Shown one piece after another: positions 39,308 to 48,735 of a stretch of DNA of 64,000 nt; within the stretch, counting starts at the first letter, position 1; every line of letters starts with the position of its first letter. The stretch is from Novosphingobium panipatense. Lineage in GTDB: Bacteria > Pseudomonadota > Alphaproteobacteria > Sphingomonadales > Sphingomonadaceae. The position numbers and the translations under genes are program-made. The stretch spans positions 31,751 to 95,750 of the forward strand of contig NZ_MSQB01000022.1 of NCBI RefSeq assembly GCF_002149965.1, written 5' to 3'. The notes under the pieces are model-generated. The model had not been told where the DNA came from and did not search any database. It saw only the letters and a list, made by a program, of their open reading frames with translations.

Positions 39308-42300
39308 ATGGAGTTCTCGATGCTAGGTATCGTCAAGACCGCGCTGCACCGCCCTCTGACATTCATCGTCATGGCCATCATCATCGCCATCGGCGGCTTG
39401 CTGGCGGCTTTCCGCACGCCGGTCGACATCTTTCCCGAAATCAAGGTGCCGGTCATCGCCGTGGCTTGGACCTATTCGGGGCTTGCCCCGCAGGACATGA
39501 CGGATCGCATCATCACGCCTTACGAGCGCGTGCTGACCACGACCGTCAACGATATCGAGCACATCGAGAGCCAGTCGTTTCAGGGCATGGGGATCGTCAA
39601 GATCTACTTCCAGCCCGGCGCCGACATCCGTACCGCCACCGCGCAGGTCACTTCGGTGTCGCAAACGGTGCTGCGCCAGATGCCGCCCGGTATCACGCCG
39701 CCGCTGATCCTGAACTACAGCGCCTCGACGGTGCCGATCCTTCAGCTCGCGCTCTCCGGCGAAGGCATGACCGAGCAGCAGCTCTTCGATATCGGCCAGA
39801 ACCAGATCCGCACCGGCCTGGTCACCATTCCCGGCCTGGCCATGCCCTTCCCCTCGGGCGGCCGTCAGCGCCAGGTGCAGATCGACCTCGATCCGCAGGC
39901 GCTCCAGTCCAAGGGCCTTTCCGCGGTCGATGTCGGCAATGCCATCGCCGCACAGAACCAGATCAACCCGGCCGGCTTCGTGAAGATCGGCGAGACGCAG
40001 TATTCGGTGCGTCTTAACAATACCCCGGCTTCGATCGAGGCGCTGAACAACCTTCCGGTCCGGGTGGTCAACGGCGCGACGATCTACATGCGCGACGTGG
40101 CCTTCGTGCGCGACGGCAGTGCCCAGCAACAGAACGTCGTCCACGTGGAAGGCCGCCGCTCGGCCCTGCTGACGGTGCTCAAGAACGGCGCGACTTCGAC
40201 GCTTTCGATCGTGGACGGCGTGAAGTCGGCCCTGCCCAAGATCGCCGAAACCCTGCCGGACAGCCTCAAGATCCTGCCGGTCGGCGACCAGTCGCTCTTC
40301 GTGAAGGCGGCCGTCAACGGCGTCATCCACGAAGGCGCCATTGCCGCTGCGCTCACCTCGCTGATGATCCTGCTGTTCCTCGGCTCCTGGCGCTCGACCG
40401 TGATCATCGCGCTGTCGATCCCGCTTGCGGTGCTCGCCGCCATCGCCATGCTGGCGATGTTCGGACAGACGCTGAACGTGATGACGCTGGGCGGCCTTGC
40501 TCTTGCAGTCGGCATCCTCGTCGACGACGCGACCGTCACTATCGAGAACATCAACTGGCACCTCGAACAGGGCAAGGGCGTGATGGAGGCGATCCTCGAC
40601 GGCGCCGCGCAGATCGTCACCCCGGCTTTCGTGTCGCTGCTCTGCATCTGCATCGTCTTCGTGCCGATGTTCTTCCTGCCGGGCGTTGCAGGCTACCTCT
40701 TCGTGCCGATGGCGCTTTCGGTGGTCTTCGCGATGATCGCCTCGTTCATCCTGTCGCGTACGCTTGTGCCGACCCTGGCGATGTACCTGCTGAAGCCGCA
40801 TAGTCCGCACGGGGAGAACCACCACAACGCGGGAACGCCGGAATCGCGCAATCCGCTGGTGCGATTCCAGCGCGGCTTCGAGAACCGTTTCGAAAAGCTG
40901 CGCGACGGCTACCTCGGTATCCTGCGCCGCGCGCTTCAGGGGCAGAAGGGCTTCATGCTCGGCTTCTTGGCGATCGTGGTCGTCTCGTTCGGGCTGATGC
41001 CGTTCCTTGGCAGCAACTTCTTCCCGACGGTCGATTCCGGCCAGATCGCCATGCACGTTCGCGTGCCGGTGGGTACGCGCATCGACGAGACCGCGCTGCG
41101 CTTCCAGAAGATTTCCGAAGAAGTGCGCAAGGTCGTCCCGAAGTCCGAACTGGCCTCGATCACGGACAATATCGGCCTGCCGGTCAGCTCGATCAACACC
41201 GTCTACAACAACAGCGGCACCATCGGTCCGCAGGACGGCGACATGCTGATCACGCTGAACAAGGGCCATGCCCCGACCGACGGCTATGTCGAGAAGCTGC
41301 GCCGCGAATTGCCGCGCCTGTTCCCCGGCACCCAGTTCTCGTTCCTGCCCGCCGACATCACCAGCCAGATCCTGAACTTCGGTTCGCCTTCGCCGATCGA
41401 CGTCCAGATCGCGGGCAAGGACCTGGCCGCCTCGCGCGTCTATGCGCAGAAGCTGATGGCCAAGATGGCCCGCATCCCCGGCCTTGCCGACATGCGTCTC
41501 CAGCAGCCGGCCAATTCGCCGCAGATCGACGTTGACGTGGATCGCGCCCGTGCAGGCCAGTACGGCCTGACCGAGCGCGACGTGACGACCAGCCTCGGCA
41601 ACTCGCTGGCGGGCACGTCGCAGACCGCGCCGGTATTCTTCGTGAACCCCGACAACGGCGTGCAATATGCAGTGGTCGCGCAGGCGCCGGAATATGCCGT
41701 GGATTCCATGAGCAAGCTGTCGAACCTGCCGGTCTCGGGCGCTGCCGCGGGAACCCGTCCGCAGCCGCTGGGCGCACTGGCGACGCTGAACCGCTCGACC
41801 ACCGCGCCGGTCGTTTCGCACTACAACATCGCCCCGGTCATCGACATCTACGGCACCCCGCAGGGCCGGGATCTCGGCGCCGTGGCGGGTGACGTGCAGA
41901 AGGCGATCGACGAACTCAAGGCCGAAGCGCCCAAGGGCTCGACGATCACCATTCGCGGCCAGTACCAGACGATGAACACCGCCTTCTCCGGCCTCGGCTG
42001 GGGCCTGCTTGCGGCGGTCGTGCTGATCTACCTGCTGATCGTGGTCAACTTCCAGTCCTGGCTCGATCCCTTCGTCATCATCACCGCGCTGCCGGCGGCG
42101 CTGGCGGGCATCGTCTGGATGCTCTTCGCGACGGGGACGACACTGTCGGTCCCGGCCCTGACCGGCGCGATCATGTGCATGGGCGTGGCTACCGCCAACT
42201 CGATCCTCGTCGTCAGCTTCGCCCGCGAAAAGCTGGCCGAGCTGGGCGATCCGGTGAAGGCGGCGATGGAGGCGGGCCTCGTCCGTTTCCGTCCGGTCCT

Positions 42301-42517
42301 GATGACCGCGCTGGCCATGATCATCGGCATGGGCCCCATGGCGCTCGGCCTTGGCGAGGGCGGCGAGCAGAACGCCCCGCTCGGCCGCGCCGTCGTCGGC
42401 GGCCTGATCTGTGCCACTATCGCAACCCTTCTTTTCGTACCCACCGTCTTCGCCTTCGTCCACGGCCGTCGCCGCGAGAAGGCTGCCCCCCAGGAAGTGC
42501 AGGCCGCCCATGCATGA
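39308..42517 (+). CDS. RND efflux permease
   Basis: A 1069-residue inner-membrane drug/proton antiporter of the AcrB superfamily. N-terminal TM1 is followed by a large periplasmic loop, then TM2-6 with LVDDATVTIENINWHLEQ carrying the proton-relay aspartates, a second periplasmic loop and TM7-12 ending in FVHGRRREKAAPQ. An ATG at 39320 behind GGAG is an alternative start, closer to the family form MLGIVKTAL. It is the first of three overlapping genes; the order permease, adaptor, outer-membrane factor differs from the usual adaptor-first order. Confidence 0.93.
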   Translation: MEFSMLGIVKTALHRPLTFIVMAIIIAIGGLLAAFRTPVDIFPEIKVPVIAVAWTYSGLAPQDMTDRIITPYERVLTTTVNDIEHIESQSFQGMGIVKIYFQPGADIRTATAQVTSVSQTVLRQMPPGITPPLILNYSASTVPILQLALSGEGMTEQQLFDIGQNQIRTGLVTIPGLAMPFPSGGRQRQVQIDLDPQALQSKGLSAVDVGNAIAAQNQINPAGFVKIGETQYSVRLNNTPASIEALNNLPVRVVNGATIYMRDVAFVRDGSAQQQNVVHVEGRRSALLTVLKNGATSTLSIVDGVKSALPKIAETLPDSLKILPVGDQSLFVKAAVNGVIHEGAIAAALTSLMILLFLGSWRSTVIIALSIPLAVLAAIAMLAMFGQTLNVMTLGGLALAVGILVDDATVTIENINWHLEQGKGVMEAILDGAAQIVTPAFVSLLCICIVFVPMFFLPGVAGYLFVPMALSVVFAMIASFILSRTLVPTLAMYLLKPHSPHGENHHNAGTPESRNPLVRFQRGFENRFEKLRDGYLGILRRALQGQKGFMLGFLAIVVVSFGLMPFLGSNFFPTVDSGQIAMHVRVPVGTRIDETALRFQKISEEVRKVVPKSELASITDNIGLPVSSINTVYNNSGTIGPQDGDMLITLNKGHAPTDGYVEKLRRELPRLFPGTQFSFLPADITSQILNFGSPSPIDVQIAGKDLAASRVYAQKLMAKMARIPGLADMRLQQPANSPQIDVDVDRARAGQYGLTERDVTTSLGNSLAGTSQTAPVFFVNPDNGVQYAVVAQAPEYAVDSMSKLSNLPVSGAAAGTRPQPLGALATLNRSTTAPVVSHYNIAPVIDIYGTPQGRDLGAVAGDVQKAIDELKAEAPKGSTITIRGQYQTMNTAFSGLGWGLLAAVVLIYLLIVVNFQSWLDPFVIITALPAALAGIVWMLFATGTTLSVPALTGAIMCMGVATANSILVVSFAREKLAELGDPVKAAMEAGLVRFRPVLMTALAMIIGMGPMALGLGEGGEQNAPLGRAVVGGLICATIATLLFVPTVFAFVHGRRREKAAPQEVQAAHA

Positions 42518-43727
42518 TTCGACCTCTGAACCCGCCAACCCGTCCACCGGGCCGGAAACCCGCACCCTGAAGCGTGTCGGCATCGGCGCGGCGGTGATCG
42601 CGCTGGCCGTGGTCGGCGCAGGCATCGCCACCCGCCTCAGTGCCACGCGCGAACTGGAAGCCGTGGCCGAGGATGCCGCCGTGCCGACGGTGGCGGTCGT
42701 CACGCCGGCGGGCGCGGGCGACGCGGGCGGCCTTGCGTTGCCCGGCACCGCGCAGGCCTTCAACAGCGCTGCGATCTATGCCCGTACCAACGGCTATGTC
42801 CGCAGCTGGCAGGCCGACATCGGTGACCGCGTTGCCGCCGGTCAGACGCTTGCGGTGCTCGATGCACCGGAAGTCGACCAGCAGCTGGCGCAGGCCAAGG
42901 CGGACTATCAGACCGCGCTCGCCAACCAGCGCCTTGCCGCCACGACCTCGAAGCGCTGGAGCGCGATGCTCAAGCAGGACGCGGTCTCGCAGCAGGAAGT
43001 GGACGAGAAGGCGGGCGATCTCGCCGCGAAGACGGCGCTGGCCAATGCCGCGCTCGCCAGTGTGCGCGAGCTTGAGGCCACGCGCGGCTTCACGCGCCTC
43101 TCGGCGCCTTTCGCGGGCGTGGTGACCAGCCGCTCGGCGCAGATCGGCGCGTTGGTCGTGGCGGGCAATGCCGCCGCGCAGCCGCTGTTCACCGTCTCCG
43201 ACGTCCACCGCATGCGCATCTATGTGCGGGTGCCGCAGATCTATTCGGCGCAGGTCAAGCAGGGCGTCGCCGCCAACCTGACCCTGCCGGAGTTCCCGGG
43301 ACGCACGTTCCCCGGCACTGTCACGCGCAGCGCGGGCGCGGTGGATGCCCAGTCGGGCGCGGTCCTCGTCGAAGTCCAGGCCGACAACAGCGACGGTTCG
43401 CTGAAGCCGGGCGCCTTCGTCGAGACGCATTTCGACGTGGCCGGCGGCGTGCAGGGCCTGACCCTGCCGGGCAGCACGATCCTCTATACCGACAACGGCC
43501 CGAGCGTGGCCGTGGTCGGCGCGAACGACCGGGTGACGGTGCGCCCGGTGACGATCGCGCGCGATCTCGGCAAGACGGTGGTGGTCTCGGTCGGCGTCAA
43601 GCAGGGAGACCGCGTGGTGGACAGCCCGCCGGACTCCATGCGCAGCGGCGATCAGGTGAAGATCCAGAAGGCTGCACCGAAGCCTGCCGCTCCCACGGCC
43701 GCGAAGGGCGCCGCTCATGGCGGCTAG
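42510..43727 (+). CDS. RND efflux periplasmic adaptor subunit
   Basis: A 405-residue membrane-fusion protein. One N-terminal membrane anchor (RVGIGAAVIALAVVGAGIA) is followed by a lipoyl-type half (GYVRSWQADIGDRVAAGQTLAVLDAPEVDQQL), a coiled-coil hairpin, then GFTRLSAPFAGVVTSRSAQIGALV and a barrel domain. No lipobox is seen, so it is anchored by its helix. It starts within the last 8 bases of the permease gene and overlaps the next gene by 11 bases, showing tight translational coupling. Confidence 0.93.
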   Translation: MHDSTSEPANPSTGPETRTLKRVGIGAAVIALAVVGAGIATRLSATRELEAVAEDAAVPTVAVVTPAGAGDAGGLALPGTAQAFNSAAIYARTNGYVRSWQADIGDRVAAGQTLAVLDAPEVDQQLAQAKADYQTALANQRLAATTSKRWSAMLKQDAVSQQEVDEKAGDLAAKTALANAALASVRELEATRGFTRLSAPFAGVVTSRSAQIGALVVAGNAAAQPLFTVSDVHRMRIYVRVPQIYSAQVKQGVAANLTLPEFPGRTFPGTVTRSAGAVDAQSGAVLVEVQADNSDGSLKPGAFVETHFDVAGGVQGLTLPGSTILYTDNGPSVAVVGANDRVTVRPVTIARDLGKTVVVSVGVKQGDRVVDSPPDSMRSGDQVKIQKAAPKPAAPTAAKGAAHGG

Positions 43728-45135
43728 GCTCCGCGCAGTCGCGGCGCTGCTTCTCGCCGGATGTTCGATGGCCGGGTGCTCGATGGCGCCCGACTACCAC
43801 GCGCCCGAAACCGCCGCGCCGCCCGCGTTCCGCGAAGTCGCAGGCCAAAAAATCGAGGGCTGGTCGCAGGCCGCCCCGCGCGACGGGGAGGCACGCGGCG
43901 ACTGGTGGACGATGTTCGGCGATCCCGCGCTCGACGATCTTGAAAAGCGCGCCGAAGCCGCCAGCCCGACGCTGGCCGCCGCACTCGCCCGCTACGACCA
44001 GGCGCGCGCCTCTGCCGGCGTCGCTGCGTCCGACCTCTATCCCACGGTCGGCGTCAGCGGCGAGGCTTCGCGCGACCGCGTTTCGGCGGGGCGTCCTCTC
44101 TCGACCGGCACGGCGCGCACCTACGACAATTTCGTGGTCGGCGGCAGCCTGTCCTACGAAGTCGACCTTTGGGGGCGGGTCCGCAACTCGGTGAAGGCGG
44201 CCAATGCCGAAGCTGCGGCGTCCAGTGGTGATCTCGCCTCTGCGCGGCTCAGTCTTCAGGCCTCGGTGGCGGACGCATACTTGCGCCTGCGCGGTCTCGA
44301 CGTCCAGGCGGACCTGCTGAACCGCTCGGTCGAAGCCTTCGAGCGTGCGCTCAAGCTCACCGATACGCGGCACTCGGGCGGTATCGCCTCGGGCATCGAC
44401 GTGAACCGTGCGCGCACCGTGCTCGGCAATGCCAAGGCGCAAGTCTCCGCCGTCGCCAACGAGCGTGCGGCGACCGAGCATGAGCTGGCAGCACTGATCG
44501 GCACCACGCCCGCCGAGTTCTCGCTGCCGATGCGCAGCGAACCGCTCGACGTGCCGGAAGTCGCCGTCGGCGTGCCCTCCGAACTGCTCCAGCGCCGCCC
44601 GGACATTGCCGCGGCGGAGCGCCGGGTCTTCGCGGCCAATGCCCGTATCGGCGTGGCGAAGGCAGCGTGGTTCCCCTCGATCGGTCTCGGCGGCAGCGCG
44701 GGGTGGCAGACGACCCACGGCAACCTGTTGAGCACGCCGAACACGTTCTGGTCGCTTGGGCCGGTTTCGGCCCTGCTGACACTGTTCGACGGCGGCGCGC
44801 GCAAGTCGCAGGTAAAGATGTCGCGGGCAGAGTATGAGGAAGTGGCGGCGAACTATCGCTCCACCGTGCTCGGCGCCTTCCAGGACGTGGAAGACGCGAT
44901 CGCGGCAATGCATCACCTGGAAACGCAGGCATCGGCCCAGCGCGACGCGGCGCAGGCGGCCCAGCGCACCAGCGAGATCGCGCTTTCGCGCTACCGCGAC
45001 GGCGCTGCGGACTATCTCGAAGTGGTGACGGCGCAGACCGACGCGCTCGATGCCCAGCGATCGTGGATCAGCGTGCAGACCGCGCGGATGCGGGCGAATG
45101 TTGCCTACGTTCGCGCCATGGGCGGGATGAGCTGA
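43717..45135 (+). CDS. Outer-membrane efflux factor, NodT family lipoprotein
   Basis: A 472-residue TolC-like channel. The lipobox LLLAGCS gives a lipid-anchored Cys near residue 16. Two OEP repeats follow, each with a long helical hairpin: one around ASPTLAAALARYDQARASAGVAASDLYPTVG and the other around RRPDIAAAERRVFAANARIGVAKAAWFPSIGLGG. It completes a tripartite drug-efflux pump with the two genes upstream. Confidence 0.93.
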   Translation: MAARLRAVAALLLAGCSMAGCSMAPDYHAPETAAPPAFREVAGQKIEGWSQAAPRDGEARGDWWTMFGDPALDDLEKRAEAASPTLAAALARYDQARASAGVAASDLYPTVGVSGEASRDRVSAGRPLSTGTARTYDNFVVGGSLSYEVDLWGRVRNSVKAANAEAAASSGDLASARLSLQASVADAYLRLRGLDVQADLLNRSVEAFERALKLTDTRHSGGIASGIDVNRARTVLGNAKAQVSAVANERAATEHELAALIGTTPAEFSLPMRSEPLDVPEVAVGVPSELLQRRPDIAAAERRVFAANARIGVAKAAWFPSIGLGGSAGWQTTHGNLLSTPNTFWSLGPVSALLTLFDGGARKSQVKMSRAEYEEVAANYRSTVLGAFQDVEDAIAAMHHLETQASAQRDAAQAAQRTSEIALSRYRDGAADYLEVVTAQTDALDAQRSWISVQTARMRANVAYVRAMGGMS

Positions 45136-45150
45136 GGCACATGGCTCCTT

Positions 45151-45179
45151 CATTGCGGGCAGCCTGGCTGCGCGCAATG
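45151..45179. terminator. Hairpin between the convergent efflux and transferase genes
   Basis: CATTGCGGGCAGC (45151-45163) and GCTGCGCGCAATG (45167-45179) pair with one mismatch over a 3-base loop. It lies between two stop codons facing each other and could end transcription from both sides. T-runs are weak on both sides. Confidence 0.5.
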
Positions 45180-45189
45180 AGGAAGGCCT

Positions 45190-46419
45190 TCAGGCAGCGG
45201 CGGGCTGAAGGCCGGCGGCGCGTGCCACGATATCGGCAGCGAAGCGGATCGGGTCTTCTCCGGCGATGAAGGGCGTGCCGTCCGGCTTCCAGTCGAGGCC
45301 GCCGATCGAATAGCGCATCCGTTCCTTCTGCCAGGCCACATAAGCGCGGTGATCCGCGAAGGCCTGGTCTATGGCGGCGATGGGATCGGCATCGGCAGCG
45401 ATCACGTCGCCGAAGTGCCACATCGCATAGTCCTCGCAGTCCCGCCACTGCGCGTCGTGGGCGTTGACGAAAAGGCAGGGGCGCGGGCGGATCAGGAACT
45501 CGTAGACCTGGCTGCTGACATCGCCGATGTAGAGGTCGGCGCCGCAGGTATAGGTCATGTCGTTGCAGCGGGGCGAGCCGAGGTCGACGATGACCTGTCC
45601 GGGCACGGCCAGGGCTTCCCATTCGCGGCGATGCGCGGCCGACCAGCGCGAGGCCATGCGCACATGCGGCGCGACGACAAGGTTGTAGCGTCCGTCACGA
45701 ACCACCGCCTCGATCAGCTTTCTTGCGAAGGCGTCGAAGGAATTCAGCTTCTTCGTGAAATGCGGGTTGTAGAGGATGGTCTTGCGCGCGTTGGCGAAAA
45801 GCGGCGCGCGGTCGATCCCGGTGCGCAGCATCGCGGCCAGCTTGATCGGCCCCGCTGCCGTACAGTTTTCCGGCGTGACGAGTCCGGCCTCCAGCAGGCG
45901 GTCGCGATCCTTGGCGCCCGAGACGATGACGTGATCGAACAGTTCGAAGCGCTTCTCGAAGCCCACCGCACGGTCGCCCGCGCCATGGGGAATATGGACC
46001 AGCGGCGGGCATTCCTTCCACAGGCGCGGCAGGATCGTCGAAGTCCGCTCGGCACAGAGGATCAGTTCCGCATCGCGCAGAACCGGGGACCAGTAGAGCA
46101 GCCGCGCCAGCTTGCGGAGGAACCCGGGGGTGACGGCATTGAGTGCCTTGGGAAGGCGCATTTCCACCAGTGCGGGCAGCGGCAGCCCCATGCCCGCCGC
46201 CAGATCGCGGACCGCGCGCGCATCGCCGGGCTTGGGGACGAAGATCGTGACCGTGCCGGGATGGCGCCGCTCCAGTTCGCAGGCGACCGGGACGATATGC
46301 GGCAATTGGTGCGCGCCGCCGATCGCCAGCACATGGATAAGGCCGGGCTTGGCGCCCTTCAGGGTCGAGGCCGGCGAGGGCATGAGGGGCGGCGGCGGAG
46401 CGGCAATCGTTGCGGACAT
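45190..46419 (-). CDS. GT-B fold transferase resembling CDP-glycerol glycerophosphotransferases
   Basis: A 409-residue cytoplasmic protein. The first half has ILVAIGGAHQLPHI-type Rossmann features (HVLAIGGAHQLPHIVPVACEL) and PPLVHIPHGAGDRAVGFEKRF; the second has TILYNPHFTKKLNSF, CNDMTYTCGADLYIGDVSSQVYEFL and RPCLFVNAHD, where DVSSQVYEF matches the donor site of the CDP-glycerol/teichoic-acid-type transferases. The start at 46419 is preferred for its GGGCAGG site; 46437 is possible. In a Gram-negative cell it may act on capsule or other surface glycan. Donor and acceptor are unknown. Confidence 0.7.
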   Translation of the reverse strand: MSATIAAPPPPLMPSPASTLKGAKPGLIHVLAIGGAHQLPHIVPVACELERRHPGTVTIFVPKPGDARAVRDLAAGMGLPLPALVEMRLPKALNAVTPGFLRKLARLLYWSPVLRDAELILCAERTSTILPRLWKECPPLVHIPHGAGDRAVGFEKRFELFDHVIVSGAKDRDRLLEAGLVTPENCTAAGPIKLAAMLRTGIDRAPLFANARKTILYNPHFTKKLNSFDAFARKLIEAVVRDGRYNLVVAPHVRMASRWSAAHRREWEALAVPGQVIVDLGSPRCNDMTYTCGADLYIGDVSSQVYEFLIRPRPCLFVNAHDAQWRDCEDYAMWHFGDVIAADADPIAAIDQAFADHRAYVAWQKERMRYSIGGLDWKPDGTPFIAGEDPIRFAADIVARAAGLQPAAA

Positions 46420-46570
46420 CCTGCCCCATTGCCGCATTTATGTCGCGGCTTGATTGCGGGAATATTTGTATTTGCCCATGTTCGAGGGCTTGCCGGTAGG
46501 CCAGCGCTCTCGACGGAGGGCGGCGGCAACGGTACGAGCAGCCTCAGCTACCGCGCGGATACCCGGAACC

Positions 46571-47248
46571 ATGCAGATATTGCTAGTCGAAGACGATGAC
46601 AGTCTGGCCTCCCACGTTGCGGCGGGCCTGCGCGAGGCTGGGCATCTGGTCGAGCACCGTGCGGACGGCCGCGAAGGCCTGATACAGGCCACTTGCGAGA
46701 ACTATGACGTCATCGTGCTGGACCGCATGCTGCCTTCGCTCGACGGGCTGAAGCTGCTGGCGGCGCTGCGCGCGACGGAGAATGCGACGCCGGTGCTGAT
46801 CGTCAGCGCCCTCGGCGATGTCGACGAACGCGTGCGGGGGCTGCGCGCGGGCGGGGACGATTACATGGCCAAGCCTTTCGCCATGTCCGAACTGCTGGCC
46901 CGGGTCGAAAGCCTGGGGCGCCGGGGCACGGCGGTAACCGAACCGGGGGATCATCTGCGGGTGGGCGACCTCGAGATCGATCTCGTAGCCCATGTGGTTT
47001 CGCGGGCTGGTCGGCGGATCAACCTGACCCTGCGGGAACTGCGCATCCTGGCCTACCTCGCGCGCAATGCCGGGCGCGTGGTCACGCGCTCCATGCTGCT
47101 GGAGAATGTCTGGGACTACAATTTCGACCCTCAGACCAATATCATCGACCAGCACATCTCGAAACTGCGCCAGAAGATCGCGCAGAACGACGAGGCGCCG
47201 CTGATCCACACGATCCGGGGGCTGGGCTATGTCATGCGTCCTGAATAA
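46571..47248 (+). CDS. OmpR-type response regulator
   Basis: A 225-residue response regulator. The receiver has DDD at 8-10, the phospho-acceptor D51 in VIVLDRMLP and K102 in YMAKPF. The C-terminal winged helix has LTLRELRILAYLARNAGRVVTRSMLLENVWDYNFDPQTNIIDQHISKLRQKI in consecutive parts. A sensor kinase gene follows after 33 bases. The efflux trio ends 1.4 kb upstream on the same strand, which makes it a possible target by inference. Confidence 0.94.
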   Translation: MQILLVEDDDSLASHVAAGLREAGHLVEHRADGREGLIQATCENYDVIVLDRMLPSLDGLKLLAALRATENATPVLIVSALGDVDERVRGLRAGGDDYMAKPFAMSELLARVESLGRRGTAVTEPGDHLRVGDLEIDLVAHVVSRAGRRINLTLRELRILAYLARNAGRVVTRSMLLENVWDYNFDPQTNIIDQHISKLRQKIAQNDEAPLIHTIRGLGYVMRPE

Positions 47249-47281
47249 GGGCGGGCCGAACGAAGCTGGGGCAGGGCGGCG

Positions 47282-48655
47282 ATGACCCGGCTTTTGCGCA
47301 GCCTGTCTTTCCGGCTGGCCCTGACTTATGCCCTGCTGTTCAGCCTTTCGGTGGCCCTGCTGTTCGGTGCGGGCTATTGGTGGCGGGTCATCCGGCCGAT
47401 GTCCGAGCTGCGCGCCGCAGTCGACCGGGAGGCGCGGGATATCGGCGCGGTCTATCGCCGTTCGGGGATCGATGCCGCTCGCAAGGCGCTGGAGGTGCGC
47501 GCCCATACGTCCGCCCTGCGCATGCCGTTCCATGTCCTGGTCGCGCCCGATGGAGAGATCGTCTCCGCCAATCTCCCAAGTTGGCCGCCCGCGCCGACGA
47601 GGGATCCTTCCGTGATCGAGGCGGACAGGTTCGTGGACGGGTTCGAGATCGATCACTCCGCCTTCGTGCGCGACCGGACGATGCCCGACGGCAGCCGCCT
47701 GATCGTGGGGCGGGACGTCCAGGATATCGTGGATGACGAGGATCTCCTGCGCACCGGCGCGCTGTGGATGCTGTTCGGCTCGCTGGCGCTGGGCATAACC
47801 GGCGGCTGGCTGATGAGCCATGCCATCGGCAAGCGTATCGACACGGTAACGCGGACCGCGCTTCAGGTGATGGAGGGGGACTTGTCAGGCCGTGTCCCCG
47901 TACGCGGCACGAACGACGATTTCGAGCGGCTTTCGGTAACGCTCAACCTGATGCTCTCGCGGATCGAGAGGCTGTTCGAGACGGTGCGGCGGGTTTCCGA
48001 CAATGCGGCGCACGAATTGCGCACGCCGCTGGCGCGGCTGGCGGGCAAGCTGGAAGTGCTGGAACACGACATCGGCAACGATCCCGCCGCTTCTCCGGCC
48101 ATAGCCGAGGCGATCTCCCAGGCCATTGTCGAGGCCAATCGGTTGAGGGCCATCCTGGCAGCGCTGATTCGCATTTCCCGGCTGGAGGGCGGCAGGGCCG
48201 TGCTTCAGATCCAGCGTACCGACGTGGTGCAACTACTGGAAGACGTGGTGGAATTCTATCAGCCAGAGGCGGAACGTCGCGGCATCGATCTCGTGCTGGA
48301 TGCGCGCAGGCCGCTGGTGGCGGATCTCGATCTGGACATGGTGTTTCAGGCCATGTCCAACCTGCTCGACAATGCGCTCAAGCATGTTCCGGATGGCAGC
48401 CGGGTGGATGTACGGGCAGGCAGGGCGCAGGGCGAGCTTCTGCTGGCGGTATCGGATAACGGCCCCGGCCTTGCCGCCGACGACCTGATGAGAGTGACCG
48501 AACCGTTCTACCGTGCGCCCGGTTCGGGCAGCGTGCCGGGAGAGGGGCTGGGCCTCAGCATGGTGGCCGCCATCGCTCAGGTTCACGGTGCCCGGCTCCT
48601 ATTCGGCGACAACCGGCCGGGCCTCAGCGTGGTCCTGCGTTTTCCAGCTTCTTGA
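47282..48655 (+). CDS. Sensor histidine kinase
   Basis: A 457-residue membrane kinase. TM1 at about residues 12-34 and TM2 at about 159-180 flank a short periplasmic sensor with no known fold, followed by HAMP, the dimerisation helix with H244 in NAAHELRTPLARL, and an ATPase domain with NLLDNALKHVPDGS, SDNGPGL and GEGLGLSMVAAI. It phosphorylates the preceding regulator. Composition and organisation match the CusS/QseC-like group; the signal is unknown. Confidence 0.93.
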   Translation: MTRLLRSLSFRLALTYALLFSLSVALLFGAGYWWRVIRPMSELRAAVDREARDIGAVYRRSGIDAARKALEVRAHTSALRMPFHVLVAPDGEIVSANLPSWPPAPTRDPSVIEADRFVDGFEIDHSAFVRDRTMPDGSRLIVGRDVQDIVDDEDLLRTGALWMLFGSLALGITGGWLMSHAIGKRIDTVTRTALQVMEGDLSGRVPVRGTNDDFERLSVTLNLMLSRIERLFETVRRVSDNAAHELRTPLARLAGKLEVLEHDIGNDPAASPAIAEAISQAIVEANRLRAILAALIRISRLEGGRAVLQIQRTDVVQLLEDVVEFYQPEAERRGIDLVLDARRPLVADLDLDMVFQAMSNLLDNALKHVPDGSRVDVRAGRAQGELLLAVSDNGPGLAADDLMRVTEPFYRAPGSGSVPGEGLGLSMVAAIAQVHGARLLFGDNRPGLSVVLRFPAS

Positions 48656-48668
48656 AGTCCTCTAAAAA

Positions 48669-48680
48669 TATACGATATAT
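48669..48680. promoter_or_regulatory. TATACGATATAT operator-like site upstream of the GntR gene
   Basis: The same 12-mer as that before GH2 (7631-7642) overlaps a TATAAT at 48678-48683, about 55 bases ahead of the GntR start. A repressor bound here would block its own promoter, so autoregulation is plausible. Confidence 0.6.
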
Positions 48681-48735
48681 AATCTGTCCATTTTGGGCTG
48701 GCTAAATTGGTTTCAATCTCGCAGACCAATGACAA

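Noticed and set aside
39323..42763. 1146-codon open frame on the minus strand
   Set aside because: Antisense to the RND permease, low hydrophobicity and skewed Arg/His/Asp composition; not a gene.
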